This document shows positions 1 to 7,874 of a stretch of 64,000 nt of DNA, in pieces. The notes below the pieces were generated by a model that was not told where the DNA came from, made no database searches, and worked only from the letters and a program-made list of their open reading frames with translations. The stretch is from assembly GCA_963720725.1 (NCBI GenBank), contig CAVRGN010000001.1, positions 372,001-436,000 on the forward strand, given 5' to 3'. This DNA is from Benzoatithermus sp963720725. GTDB lineage: Bacteria > Pseudomonadota > Alphaproteobacteria > Geminicoccales > Geminicoccaceae. The position numbers and the translations under genes are program-made. Numbering within the stretch: the first letter of the stretch is position 1; each line of letters begins with the position of its first letter.

Positions 1-182
1 CACTCCTCGACCAGCTTCTGCTGCTGGCGCGTCTCCTCGAGATGCTGCTGCACGCCCTCCTTGAACTCGGGATAGTGGTAGAGGCGGTTCTGGACATTGT
101 CCAAGGTCGCCAGCGCCTGGCTCTCGAGGGCGTAGGCGTTGCGCAGTCCGGCGATGAGGGTGTCTTTTTTGCTTTGCGCCAT
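1..182 (-). CDS. DUF892 ferritin-like protein (partial, runs off window)
   Basis: The visible N-terminal 60 residues (start MAQSKKDTL) closely match the complete DUF892 protein encoded just upstream on the same strand at 269-778, so the two are tandem paralogues. The family (YciE/YciF type) forms small four-helix ferritin-like bundles linked to stress responses; the metal-binding helices of this copy mostly lie outside the window. The ATG is preceded by AGGGAG at a good distance. The last 60 codons visible keep the Gln-rich ETRQQQ segment. The rest of the gene lies before position 1, so its integrity cannot be judged. Confidence 0.85.
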   Translation of the reverse strand, partial: MAQSKKDTLIAGLRNAYALESQALATLDNVQNRLYHYPEFKEGVQQHLEETRQQQKLVEE

Positions 183-268
183 GATGATGCTCCCTGGTTT
201 GCTGCATCCACTTTCGCGGTCGGGCGTCGGGACCGGGACGGGCGGGTCGCACCCGTCCCGCGACGGTG

Positions 269-778
269 CTAGCGCGACGCCGCCATGTCGCCGGCCTCGC
301 GCTGGGCGTAGGCGCGGGTCACGGGGTCGATCAGGCTCTCGAGCTTGCGCGCGGCGGTCTCCTCCTGGCCCAGGATCTGCCGGCAGACCTCGCCAACCTC
401 GCGCTCGCCGCAATCCTCGGCCAGCGCGATCAGCGACTTGTAGGTCGCGATCTCGAAATGCTCGAAGGCGTAGAGCGCGAACAGGTTCTTCAAGATCTCG
501 TCGCTGGCCATGCCGTGGACCATGGCCTGCATGTTGCCCATGAGCTTCAGCGCCGCCTCCTTGAGGCTCGACGGCTCCTCGCCGAAGCGGCTGAGGCACT
601 GCTCGACCATCTGCTGCTGCTGGCGCGTCTCGGCGATATGCTGCGCCACGGCGGCCTTGAGCTCCGGATAATGCTCGAGGCGGTCGTGCACGTTCTCCAT
701 GGTGGAGAGCGCCTGGCCTTCGAGCCCGTAGGCGTTGCGGAGGCCGACGATCAGCGTGTCGCGCTTGCTGGTTGCCAT
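269..778 (-). CDS. DUF892 ferritin-like protein
   Basis: This 169-residue protein is the usual length of the DUF892 (YciE/YciF) family. These are cytosolic ferritin-like four-helix proteins that often respond to stress; their exact reaction is unknown. Conserved features are visible: GLRNAYGLE near residue 12, ETRQQQQMVE near 50, and the YAFEHFEIATYKSL helix near 105 with Glu and His residues that would be metal ligands. A Shine-Dalgarno AAGGGA precedes the ATG. The gene is transcribed into its paralogue (start at 182) with an 86-base gap, so they are probably co-transcribed. Confidence 0.88.
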   Translation of the reverse strand: MATSKRDTLIVGLRNAYGLEGQALSTMENVHDRLEHYPELKAAVAQHIAETRQQQQMVEQCLSRFGEEPSSLKEAALKLMGNMQAMVHGMASDEILKNLFALYAFEHFEIATYKSLIALAEDCGEREVGEVCRQILGQEETAARKLESLIDPVTRAYAQREAGDMAASR

Positions 779-876
779 GATGCGGTCCCTTGGTGGAAGC
801 TAGGGCTCGTCGACGAGCCGCCCTTCGCCCTTAACCCGGCTATGGCGCGGCGGTTCCGGTGTCAGGGAGGGGTGGC

Positions 877-1479
877 ATGCGCGCTCGCTCGGCCATGGCG
901 GCGCTGCTGGTGCTGCTGTCGCCCCCCGCGGCCTCGGCCCGGCCGATCGCCCTCGCGGGAGTGACCTTCAGCGACGAGCTGGGCGGGGTGGTCCTGCACG
1001 ACGGCTGGGGATCGGGCAGTGCGGCCGACCCGTTCGTCCTGGTCGAGGAGATCACCGAGGACGGCCCGGCGGTGCTGATCGTCCGCGGCATGAAATCGCG
1101 GCTGGGCGATGCGCCGGACGGTCGGTTCCAGCACGGCATGGTGGTGCGCAAGATCGTCACCAACGCCACCGCGCGCGACTGGAACGTGTTCGAGCTGGAG
1201 CTGCGGGAAACCCTGGAGCACACGAGCAGCTACGAGGACGGCTTGTCCTTCGGCCAGGCCCTGGCCGCGCCGCGCCCGGTCAGCAACGACCGCTACCGGC
1301 GCATGGTGATGACCGACGAGCCTCTGGACACGGTGGTGTTCACCGACGGCCTGGTCCGCCCGGGCGAGGTGGTGACGGTCACGGTGACGATCACCGACTA
1401 CACGCCGCAGGACGAGTTCTTCCTCCTGCAGCGGCGCGAGAGCCCGATCGCCGCCCTGCCGATCGGGCGGCAAGGCTAG
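877..1479 (+). CDS. Exported protein of unknown function
   Basis: I do not recognise this 200-residue protein. The ATG at 877 is chosen because AGGGAGG (864-870) sits six bases upstream; an in-frame GTG at 859 is possible. A signal peptide is clear: basic MRARS, hydrophobic MAALLVLLSPPAA, then an Ala-Ser-Ala cleavage region. The mature part is predicted to be mainly beta, with alternating Val/Thr runs near the C-terminus (VVTVTVTITDYTP), and contains no cysteines. It diverges from the DUF892 gene at 778 and shares no operon with the next gene. Probably periplasmic. Confidence 0.7.
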   Translation: MRARSAMAALLVLLSPPAASARPIALAGVTFSDELGGVVLHDGWGSGSAADPFVLVEEITEDGPAVLIVRGMKSRLGDAPDGRFQHGMVVRKIVTNATARDWNVFELELRETLEHTSSYEDGLSFGQALAAPRPVSNDRYRRMVMTDEPLDTVVFTDGLVRPGEVVTVTVTITDYTPQDEFFLLQRRESPIAALPIGRQG

Positions 1480-1625
1480 CGCCGGCCATCGGGGCCGGAC
1501 GAGGCTGCCGCCCCGGTGACCGAGGGCGCGGTCATGACGGTTGTCAGCGGCGCGGGCCGCATGCTTATAGCGGGCGGCAACGAACCAAGCCGGTCCTGAT
1601 CCGGCACTGACGAGGGAGACGGAAG

Positions 1626-2153
1626 ATGGCCGATCTGATCTGCGTGGCGTTCGACCGGCCGGATACGGCCGACCGGGTGCTGACCGAGCTCACCGCCATG
1701 ACCAAGGAGCAGCTGATCCAGCTCGAGGACGCCTGTGTGGTCGTGCGTCCGCCCGAGGGTGAGCTGCAGCTCAAGCAGATGATGCCGCTGACCAAGATCG
1801 GCGCCATGAGCGGCGGCTCCTCGGGTGCCCTGTGGGGTGCCCTGGTCGGGCTGCTGTTCTTGAACCCGCTGGCCGGAATGGCGATCGGTGCCGGGGTGGG
1901 TGCCGCGACCGGCGCGCTGGCCGGCAGCCTCACCGACTACGGCATCGACGACAAGTTCATCAAGGATCTGGGCAGCAAGATCCAGCCCAACAGCTCGGCC
2001 TTGTTCCTGCTCATCCGCAAGGTCACCGCCGACAAGGTGCTGGAGCGGCTGAAGGCGGACGGCTTCACCGGCCACGTCCTGCAGACCTCGCTCACCAACG
2101 AGCAGGAGCAGGCGCTGAAACAGGCGATCAGCGACGCCAGCGCCACCGCCTGA
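1626..2153 (+). CDS. DUF1269 family membrane protein
   Basis: This 175-residue protein matches the DUF1269 family in length and layout. An N-terminal alpha/beta region (MADLICVAFDRPDTADRVL) is followed by a Gly/Ala-rich transmembrane hairpin near residues 60-105 (GALWGALVGLLFLNPL and GAGVGAATGALAG). The C-terminal soluble part ends in a Glu/Gln-rich helix. The family is common in proteobacteria, often beside stress genes, and has no known biochemical role. GAGGGAGA upstream of the ATG is a good ribosome site. It stands alone between the exported protein at 877 and the udgX remnant at 2227. Confidence 0.85.
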   Translation: MADLICVAFDRPDTADRVLTELTAMTKEQLIQLEDACVVVRPPEGELQLKQMMPLTKIGAMSGGSSGALWGALVGLLFLNPLAGMAIGAGVGAATGALAGSLTDYGIDDKFIKDLGSKIQPNSSALFLLIRKVTADKVLERLKADGFTGHVLQTSLTNEQEQALKQAISDASATA

Positions 2154-2226
2154 ACGAGTAGCCGGCGCTGGAACCTCCGGCGCCGGCGCCTGGTTCGCTC
2201 CGCCATGACGACGGTTGGGAGCGCGG

Positions 2227-2857
2227 ATGTCTGCTGAGTCGCTGGCGGAGCTGAGGGAGCAGGCGCTCCATTGCCGCAATTGCCCCCTTTGGGCGGACGC
2301 CACCCAGACGGTGTTCGGCGAGGGACCGGCCGATGCCAGTACTCCTGTTCGTCGGCGAGCAGCCCGGAGACCAGGAGGACCTGAAGGGGCGGCCGTTCGT
2401 CGGGCCCGCCGGCCAGCTGTTCGACCGGGCGCTGGCGGAGGCGGGCATCGACCGCGGGCGGATCTACGTCACCAACGCGGTCAAGCACTTCAAGTTCACG
2501 CCGCGCGGCAAGCGCCGGATCCACCAGAAGCCGGACTACAAGGAAGTACTCGCCTGCAAGCCCTGGCTCGCCGGCGAACTCGGCGCAGTCCGGGCGGCGA
2601 CCGTGGTGGCGCTGGGTGCCACGGCCGCCCAGGCGCTGATCGGCCGCGCGGTGACCATCGGCCGCGAGCGCGGCCGGTTCCAGCCCTATCCGCCGGACCG
2701 CCATTTGTTCGTGACCGTCCATCCCTCCTACCTGCTGCGCCTCCCCGACGCGGACGCGCAGGCGGTCGAGTATCGGCGCTTCGTCGAAGAGCTGGGGGCG
2801 ATTCGGCGCGGGCCGACGCCGACTGCACAGGACGCAGCACAGACCTCGCTATTCTGA
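2227..2857 (+). pseudogene. udgX: UdgX-type uracil-DNA glycosylase, frameshifted
   Basis: Type X uracil-DNA glycosylases excise uracil and form a covalent bond with the resulting site through a His in a KRRIH loop. That loop is present here (PRGKRRIHQK), together with GEQPGDQED and the HPSYLLR motif. However, the N-terminus (SLAELREQALHCRNCPLWAD) lies in one frame and everything from VLLFVGEQP onward lies in the next. Removing one base near 2332-2336 (GATGCCAGTA read as GATGCAGTA) restores an uninterrupted protein of about 209 residues with family-like spacing. ATG 2227 follows GGGAG. Either a recent one-base insertion or an assembly error; every catalytic motif is otherwise intact. Confidence 0.85.
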
Positions 2858-2949
2858 GCCCGCGGCGCGAGCATGCCCTTGGTTTGGTGACGTTGCGTCG
2901 TCGTGCGATACACTCCGGATCGAGTGAGCGTCCTGGCTGAAGGCGGGCG

Positions 2950-3651
2950 ATGAGGCGGTTCCGGTACCTGTGGCTGGCATGGAGTGTACCGGTGCCAGCG
3001 CCGGCCGGTACCGGCTTACTGGATCAGGCCTGGCGTTGCTGTCTCCACCTTCGCTGGGGCACGAGGCTCTGGCTGCTGCTCGCCGCACTGTTGCTCGGTC
3101 CCACGGGTTGGCCGTCGATCGTTCGGTCGCAGAATGGCGACATCGCGGTCCCGGCGGTCGGTAACGCGCGCGATTCCGCGCCGACGACGGGTTCGCCGAC
3201 GGACAACGGCTTTGCGGCGCAGCTGCTGTTGTCGGGATCGCCAGACGGCTTGCTGACGGATGGTGCCGTCCTGCGGCTGGAAGCACCGCCGACTTCCTTG
3301 ACGATCGAGCGCGTCAGCGCCGGGGCGGTGGTCCTCAGCTTCGGCACGCCGGACCACGAGACCAGCCTGTCGCTGGCCAGCGCAGATGACGCGCCCCTGA
3401 CGGTCGGTCGCTACGAGCCCGTCCAGCGCTTCGGGTTCGCCGAGGGCCGGCCCGGCCTGGCGATCTCCACGCGGGGTCGGAGCTGCGAGGAGGTCGGTGG
3501 GGCGTTCGAGATCGAGGATATCGCCTACGGCGACGACGGTCACCTCGTGCGGCTGGACGTCACCCTACGCCATCGCTGCGACGCCGAACTCGTCGTCACG
3601 CGCGGGCGCCTGACATTGCGGGCCTTGCCGCCGACGGTTACGGAACCGTAG
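2950..3651 (+). CDS. Membrane-anchored or exported protein of unknown function
   Basis: I do not recognise this 233-residue protein. A hydrophobic stretch at residues 40-52 (LWLLLAALLLGP) after a basic segment would act as an uncleaved anchor or late signal sequence. The preceding 38 residues are unusual for a signal peptide, so the true start may differ. The remainder is predicted to be beta-rich and outside the cytoplasm. Two cysteines (in RSCEEVG and RHRCDAE) could form a disulfide. No neighbour suggests a role. Confidence 0.55.
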   Translation: MRRFRYLWLAWSVPVPAPAGTGLLDQAWRCCLHLRWGTRLWLLLAALLLGPTGWPSIVRSQNGDIAVPAVGNARDSAPTTGSPTDNGFAAQLLLSGSPDGLLTDGAVLRLEAPPTSLTIERVSAGAVVLSFGTPDHETSLSLASADDAPLTVGRYEPVQRFGFAEGRPGLAISTRGRSCEEVGGAFEIEDIAYGDDGHLVRLDVTLRHRCDAELVVTRGRLTLRALPPTVTEP

Positions 3652-3776
3652 CGTCGCGGATTGCTACGTGCCGGCCGGTGATGACAAGCCGCTGCGGCGT
3701 GGGCTAGCATCACCCGGCACAATCAGTGACCGGAGCGGCTCAAGCCGCGATCGGTCCGCCAAGACGGGAGGCACGG

Positions 3777-4748
3777 ATGCAACGTCGCACGATGCTGGGC
3801 ACGACCGCGGCTGCGGCAGTCGCACTGGGGAGCCGGGCACGCGCCGCTGGCTACCCAGAGCGGCCCATCACCATCATCTGCCCGTGGGGTGCCGGGGGAG
3901 GCACCGACGCGACCTCCCGGATCGTCGCCAGCATCCTCGAGCGCGAACTCGGCGTGCCGGTGACGGTGGTGAACCGTACCGGCGGGTCCGGCGTGGTCGG
4001 CCACTCGGCGATCGCGACCGCGGCACCGGACGGCTACACGCTGGGCATCATCACCGTCGAGATCGGGATGATGCACTGGCAGGGGCTGACCGACCTCACC
4101 TACAAGGACTACACGCCGCTGGCCCTGATGAACGAGGACCCGGCCGGCCTGCAGGTGAGCGCCGACGCGCCTTACGATTCGGCCAAAGCGCTGCTTGCGG
4201 CGGTGCGCGACTCGGGCAAGGGCGCGCTCAAGGCTTCCGGCACGGGGCAGGGCGGGATTTGGCATCTGGCACTGGCCGGCATGCTGCAGGCGGATGGCAT
4301 GGCGCCCGACCAGGTGCAGTGGGTGCCCAGCCAGGGCGCCGCACCCGGCTTGCAGGACCTGGTGGCAGGCGGCGTCAACATGGTCACCTGCTCGGTTCCG
4401 GAGGCCAAGTCCCTGCTGGACGCCGGCAAGGTGCGCAGCCTCGCGGTGATGTCGCCGGAGCGCAATCCCGCCTTCCCGGACGTGCCAACCCTCAAGGAGG
4501 CAGCCGGCCTCGACTGGACCTTGGGCGCATGGCGCGGCTTCGCCGGCCCCGCCGGCCTACCCGCCGAGGTCACCGACGTGCTCGTCCCGGCACTGGCCAA
4601 GACCTACGAAAGCCAGGAGTTCAAGGACTTCATGGGCAGCCGCGGGTTCGGGACCATCTACGCCCCGCCGGCCGAGTTCGAGACGTTCATGGCCAGCCGA
4701 GACGCCAGCCTGGGTGAAGTGATGAAGGGCCTCGGTCTCGCCGGCTAG
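3777..4748 (+). CDS. tctC: TTT transporter substrate-binding protein (Bug/TctC family)
   Basis: This is the periplasmic receptor of a tripartite tricarboxylate transporter, which captures carboxylates and hands them to TctAB. The protein has 323 residues, the usual length. Its N-terminus MQRRTMLG followed by an Ala-rich core looks like a Tat signal. The mature start YPERPITIICPWGAGGGTD is the hallmark of the Bug family, followed by a conserved NRTGGSG loop. GGGAGG precedes ATG 3777; an in-frame GTG at 3726 would add an unlikely extension. tctB begins 18 bases after the stop, and a GCCGGC inverted repeat spans the junction, possibly lowering downstream expression. The substrate cannot be told from sequence. 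Confidence 0.93.
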   Translation: MQRRTMLGTTAAAAVALGSRARAAGYPERPITIICPWGAGGGTDATSRIVASILERELGVPVTVVNRTGGSGVVGHSAIATAAPDGYTLGIITVEIGMMHWQGLTDLTYKDYTPLALMNEDPAGLQVSADAPYDSAKALLAAVRDSGKGALKASGTGQGGIWHLALAGMLQADGMAPDQVQWVPSQGAAPGLQDLVAGGVNMVTCSVPEAKSLLDAGKVRSLAVMSPERNPAFPDVPTLKEAAGLDWTLGAWRGFAGPAGLPAEVTDVLVPALAKTYESQEFKDFMGSRGFGTIYAPPAEFETFMASRDASLGEVMKGLGLAG

Positions 4749-4766
4749 GCTGGCGCGCCGCCGGCG

Positions 4767-5243
4767 ATGCAGTTCAACGATGCGGTCTTCGGCGCCGTCC
4801 TCCTGCTGGCGGCGCTAGGCATCGCGCTGGTCGCGCACGGGTTTCCGGGCATGCCGGGCCAGCATTTCGGCCCGGCACTGTTCCCGGACCTGATCGCGAC
4901 CGGGTTCGCGCTATGCGGGCTCGCGCTGGCCTGGAGCGGTCTGCGCAGGCCCGACTTTCCGGGCGTGGTTCAGTTGGGGGAATGGGCCCGGAGCGGCGGG
5001 CACCTGGTCGATGTCGGCATGGTCGTCGGCGGCCTGAGCCTGTTGATCCTGCTGTGGGACCGTATCGGCTTCCTGATCGCCGCGACCTTGCTCACCGGCA
5101 GCCTGATGGCGCGCTTCCGCGGCGGCCGGCTGGCGTCCTCCTTCGCCGGTGCGCTGGCCGCGTGCCTGCTCATCGACTGGATCTTCCGCCGCGTGCTCCT
5201 GGTGCCGCTACCCTTGGGTCCGTTGACGGGGATCGTCTGGTGA
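4767..5243 (+). CDS. tctB: TTT transporter small membrane subunit TctB
   Basis: A 158-residue protein with four predicted membrane segments: residues 8-25, 45-60, 82-97, and 101-118 continuing to 125-145. This matches TctB proteins, which partner the large permease. Sequence conservation in this family is weak, so the call leans on topology and position between tctC and tctA. Its stop TGA overlaps the GTG start of tctA, indicating translational coupling. An SD is poorly defined; the ATG lies in the GC-rich hairpin region after tctC. Confidence 0.9.
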   Translation: MQFNDAVFGAVLLLAALGIALVAHGFPGMPGQHFGPALFPDLIATGFALCGLALAWSGLRRPDFPGVVQLGEWARSGGHLVDVGMVVGGLSLLILLWDRIGFLIAATLLTGSLMARFRGGRLASSFAGALAACLLIDWIFRRVLLVPLPLGPLTGIVW

Positions 5244-6748
5244 GCACGCTCGGGGCGGCATTCCAGCTCGTCTTCGACCCCTACAACCTGCTGGTCATGT
5301 TCCTGGCCGGCGCGTTCGGCCTGTTCGTCGGCGCGATGCCCGGCCTGACCGCGACCATGGCCACAGCGCTCCTGGTGCCCGTGACCTTCTTCATGGCGCC
5401 CGAGCCGGCGGTCGCTGCCATCGTCACCGCCACGGCCATGGCGATCTACGCCGGCGATATTCCCGGTGCCCTGGTCCGCATCCCGGGGACGCCTGCCTCG
5501 GCCGCCTATGTCGAGGATTCCTACCGCATGACCCAGCGCGGCGAGGCGGCCACCGTCCTCGGCGCCGGCCTCGTGTTTTCGGTCGTCGGCGGCATCTTCG
5601 GCTCGATCGTCCTCGCCATCGCCGCCCCCGCCATCGCCGAGTTCGCGCTCAACTTCAGCTCGTTCGAGTATTTCTGGCTGGCGCTGCTCGGTCTCTCCTG
5701 CGCCGTGTTCATCTCGACCGGCTCGCCGATCAAGGGCATCGTCTCGGTCCTGCTCGGCCTGTTTCTCGCCTGCGTCGGCATCGACCCCACCGCCGGACAC
5801 CCGCGCTTCACCTTCGGCAATGTCGAGCTGATGGGCGGCATCAGCCTGATCCCGACCATGATCGGGATGTTCGCCGTCAGCGAGATCCTGCGCTGGGTCA
5901 CCAGCTCGCGCCAGGTCCAGACCTCGGGTGTGCGGCAGGTCGGCAACATCTTCCGTGGCCAGCTCGGCCTGCTGCGCCGCTACTGGCGCAGCACCCTGCG
6001 CGGCGCGCTGGTGGGCACCGGCGTCGGCGCCTTGCCGGGGGCCGGCGCCGACATCGCGGCCTGGGTCACCTACGCCATGGAGAAGCGTCTGTCGAAGACG
6101 CCCGAGAAGTTCGGCACCGGCTACATCGAAGGGGTCACCGCACCCAGCACCGCCAACAATGCCAGCCTCGGCGGCGCCTGGATCCCGGCGCTGGTGTTCG
6201 GCATTCCCGGCGATTCGATCACCGCCATCGTCATCGGGGTGCTCTACATGAAGGGCATGAACCCGGGCCCGATGATCATGATCGAGCGCCCGGAGCTGCT
6301 CTACGGCATCTTCCTCACCTTCTTCGTCGCCAACCTGATGCTCCTGCCACTGGGCTACGCCGCCATCCGGCTGTTCCGGCTGATCCTCGCCGTGCCGCGC
6401 GAGGTGCTGATGCCGCTGATCCTGATCTTCTGCGTGGTCGGCTCCTTCGCCATCAACAACAGCGTGTTCGGGGTAGGGCTCATGCTGGTCATGGGCGTGG
6501 TCGGCTACGTGATGGAGGAGAACGGCTTTCCCATCGCGCCGGCGATCCTGGGCCTGGTGCTCGGCGGCATGATCGAGGCCAATTTCCTGACCTCGATGAT
6601 GAAGTCCAACGGCCACCTGATCGGATTTTTCGCCCGGCCCGTCGCGGCCGTGCTCGGCATCGCCAACCTGGTCGTCTGGGGATGGGTAATGGTGTCGGCG
6701 TTGCGGCGACCGCGGGCAGGGCGGCGGGACAGCGCCCCTCCGCCCTGA
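5240..6748 (+). CDS. tctA: TTT transporter large permease TctA
   Basis: The 502-residue large permease of the tripartite tricarboxylate transporter. Family signatures are visible: GLFVGAMPGLTATMA near residue 27, the IPGTPASAA loop near 82, and a repeat-related GALPGAGADIAAW near 265 followed by GVTAPSTANNASLGG. About a dozen hydrophobic segments are present. The start is taken as GTG at 5240, which overlaps the tctB stop in a GTGA arrangement; upstream in-frame sequence is tctB read out of frame. The three subunits are complete and in the usual order, so the system should be functional. Confidence 0.95.
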   Translation: MSTLGAAFQLVFDPYNLLVMFLAGAFGLFVGAMPGLTATMATALLVPVTFFMAPEPAVAAIVTATAMAIYAGDIPGALVRIPGTPASAAYVEDSYRMTQRGEAATVLGAGLVFSVVGGIFGSIVLAIAAPAIAEFALNFSSFEYFWLALLGLSCAVFISTGSPIKGIVSVLLGLFLACVGIDPTAGHPRFTFGNVELMGGISLIPTMIGMFAVSEILRWVTSSRQVQTSGVRQVGNIFRGQLGLLRRYWRSTLRGALVGTGVGALPGAGADIAAWVTYAMEKRLSKTPEKFGTGYIEGVTAPSTANNASLGGAWIPALVFGIPGDSITAIVIGVLYMKGMNPGPMIMIERPELLYGIFLTFFVANLMLLPLGYAAIRLFRLILAVPREVLMPLILIFCVVGSFAINNSVFGVGLMLVMGVVGYVMEENGFPIAPAILGLVLGGMIEANFLTSMMKSNGHLIGFFARPVAAVLGIANLVVWGWVMVSALRRPRAGRRDSAPPP

Positions 6749-6808
6749 GCATTCCGCGAAACGTGATGCGGCCTGCCACTCTCGTGAGCTGCGCCGTCCT
6801 CCGGCCGC

Positions 6809-7750
6809 ATGGTGATGTCGGCGCCGGATCGATGGATGCGGGGGCTTCGGCCGATGATGCAAGCGCACGGCCTGCAAGTGGCCCCGGGCGAGTGGCAGGC
6901 GTCCCTCTTGCCGCAGACCGAGACCTTCGCCACCCTGACCGTGGCCCGGGGAGTGGCGGTACGCGGCTTCCAGCACGGTTCCTACCGGATGGAGAACCTT
7001 CCGGGCTGCCGGGATCACCTGTTCGCCTACCGGCTTTCCGGCGCTGCCAGGGCGGAGCGCCGCGTCGGCCGCAGCGTCCATCGGGCCGTCACACGCGCCG
7101 GCAGCATCACCATTGTCCCTGCCGGCAGGGCAAGCTCCTGGGCCATCGAGGGCCAAGGCCGGCTCATCTATTTCTTCCTGCCCTGCTCGCTGGTCGCCGG
7201 CATTGCCGGCGAGGTCGGTGCCGACGACACGACCGAAATCGTCGAGCGGCTGGGCGTCTACGACCAGGCCATGGGCGGATTGGCAGCAGACTTCGCGCGC
7301 GAGGTGGAACTCGGTCTGGCGGGCTGGTCGCTCTACGCCGAATCGATCGTGGCGCAACTCGCCGTATTGCTGGTCCGCCACCATTCCCGGGGCCGGGTGA
7401 CGCTCGAGTTGCGCCGGGGCGGCCTGGCCCCGGCCGTAGCCAAGCGGGTGCTGGAGTTCATCGCCGAGCGTCTGGAGCAGGACCTCTCGCTCAGCGACCT
7501 CGCGCGGGTGGCCGGACTGGCGACGTCCCACTTCAGCCACAGCTTTCGCACCAGCTTCGGTTGCGCCCCCTATCAATTCGTTCTGCGCCAGCGGGTCGGG
7601 CGCGCGCGTCAGCTGCTCGAGTCCGGTCGCATGCCGCTGCCCGAGATCGCCCTCGCCGCCGGCTTCGCCTCGCAGGCCCATCTGACCACCCAGTTCCGAC
7701 GGCAGGTCGGCATCACCCCAGCGGCCTATCGCCATAGCCGGCAGGCGTGA
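6809..7750 (+). CDS. AraC family transcriptional regulator
   Basis: This 313-residue protein ends in a double helix-turn-helix AraC/XylS domain from about residue 210 (LSLSDLARVAGLATSHFSHSF, then LPEIALAAGFASQAHLTTQFR and the closing GITPAAYR). The N-terminal 200 residues are a ligand-sensing region with no clear family. It lies 60 bases after tctA on the same strand and 124 bases before an exported propeller protein, so it could regulate either; the inverted repeat at 7801-7845 points to the latter. The ATG at 6809 is one of several in a weak context, so the start is uncertain. Confidence 0.9.
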   Translation: MVMSAPDRWMRGLRPMMQAHGLQVAPGEWQASLLPQTETFATLTVARGVAVRGFQHGSYRMENLPGCRDHLFAYRLSGAARAERRVGRSVHRAVTRAGSITIVPAGRASSWAIEGQGRLIYFFLPCSLVAGIAGEVGADDTTEIVERLGVYDQAMGGLAADFAREVELGLAGWSLYAESIVAQLAVLLVRHHSRGRVTLELRRGGLAPAVAKRVLEFIAERLEQDLSLSDLARVAGLATSHFSHSFRTSFGCAPYQFVLRQRVGRARQLLESGRMPLPEIALAAGFASQAHLTTQFRRQVGITPAAYRHSRQA

Positions 7751-7800
7751 TCTGCCGCGAGCGGTTCGACCGCAGGATCGCGCAACGGACCGCAGCATCC

Positions 7801-7845
7801 GGAAATCCCGTCGGACGCCGCGCCCTAGACTGACGTGGGATTTCC
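7801..7845. promoter_or_regulatory. Perfect 9-bp inverted repeat upstream of exported propeller gene
   Basis: GGAAATCCC at 7801-7809 is repeated exactly in inverted form (GGGATTTCC) at 7837-7845, with 27 bases between. Half-site centres are 36 bases apart, three to three and a half helical turns. It lies between the araC-type gene and the exported propeller at 7875, ending 30 bases before the ATG. It could be an operator bound by the adjacent regulator or an RNA hairpin in the leader. No T-run follows, so a terminator is less likely. Confidence 0.5.
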
Positions 7846-7874
7846 TTCCGTCCCACCCAGCAGGAGCAGATCCG

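Noticed and set aside
2300..2345. Programmed frameshift as an explanation for the udgX two-frame layout.
   Set aside because: No slippery heptamer or downstream structure is evident, and no UdgX protein is known to me to use frameshifting.
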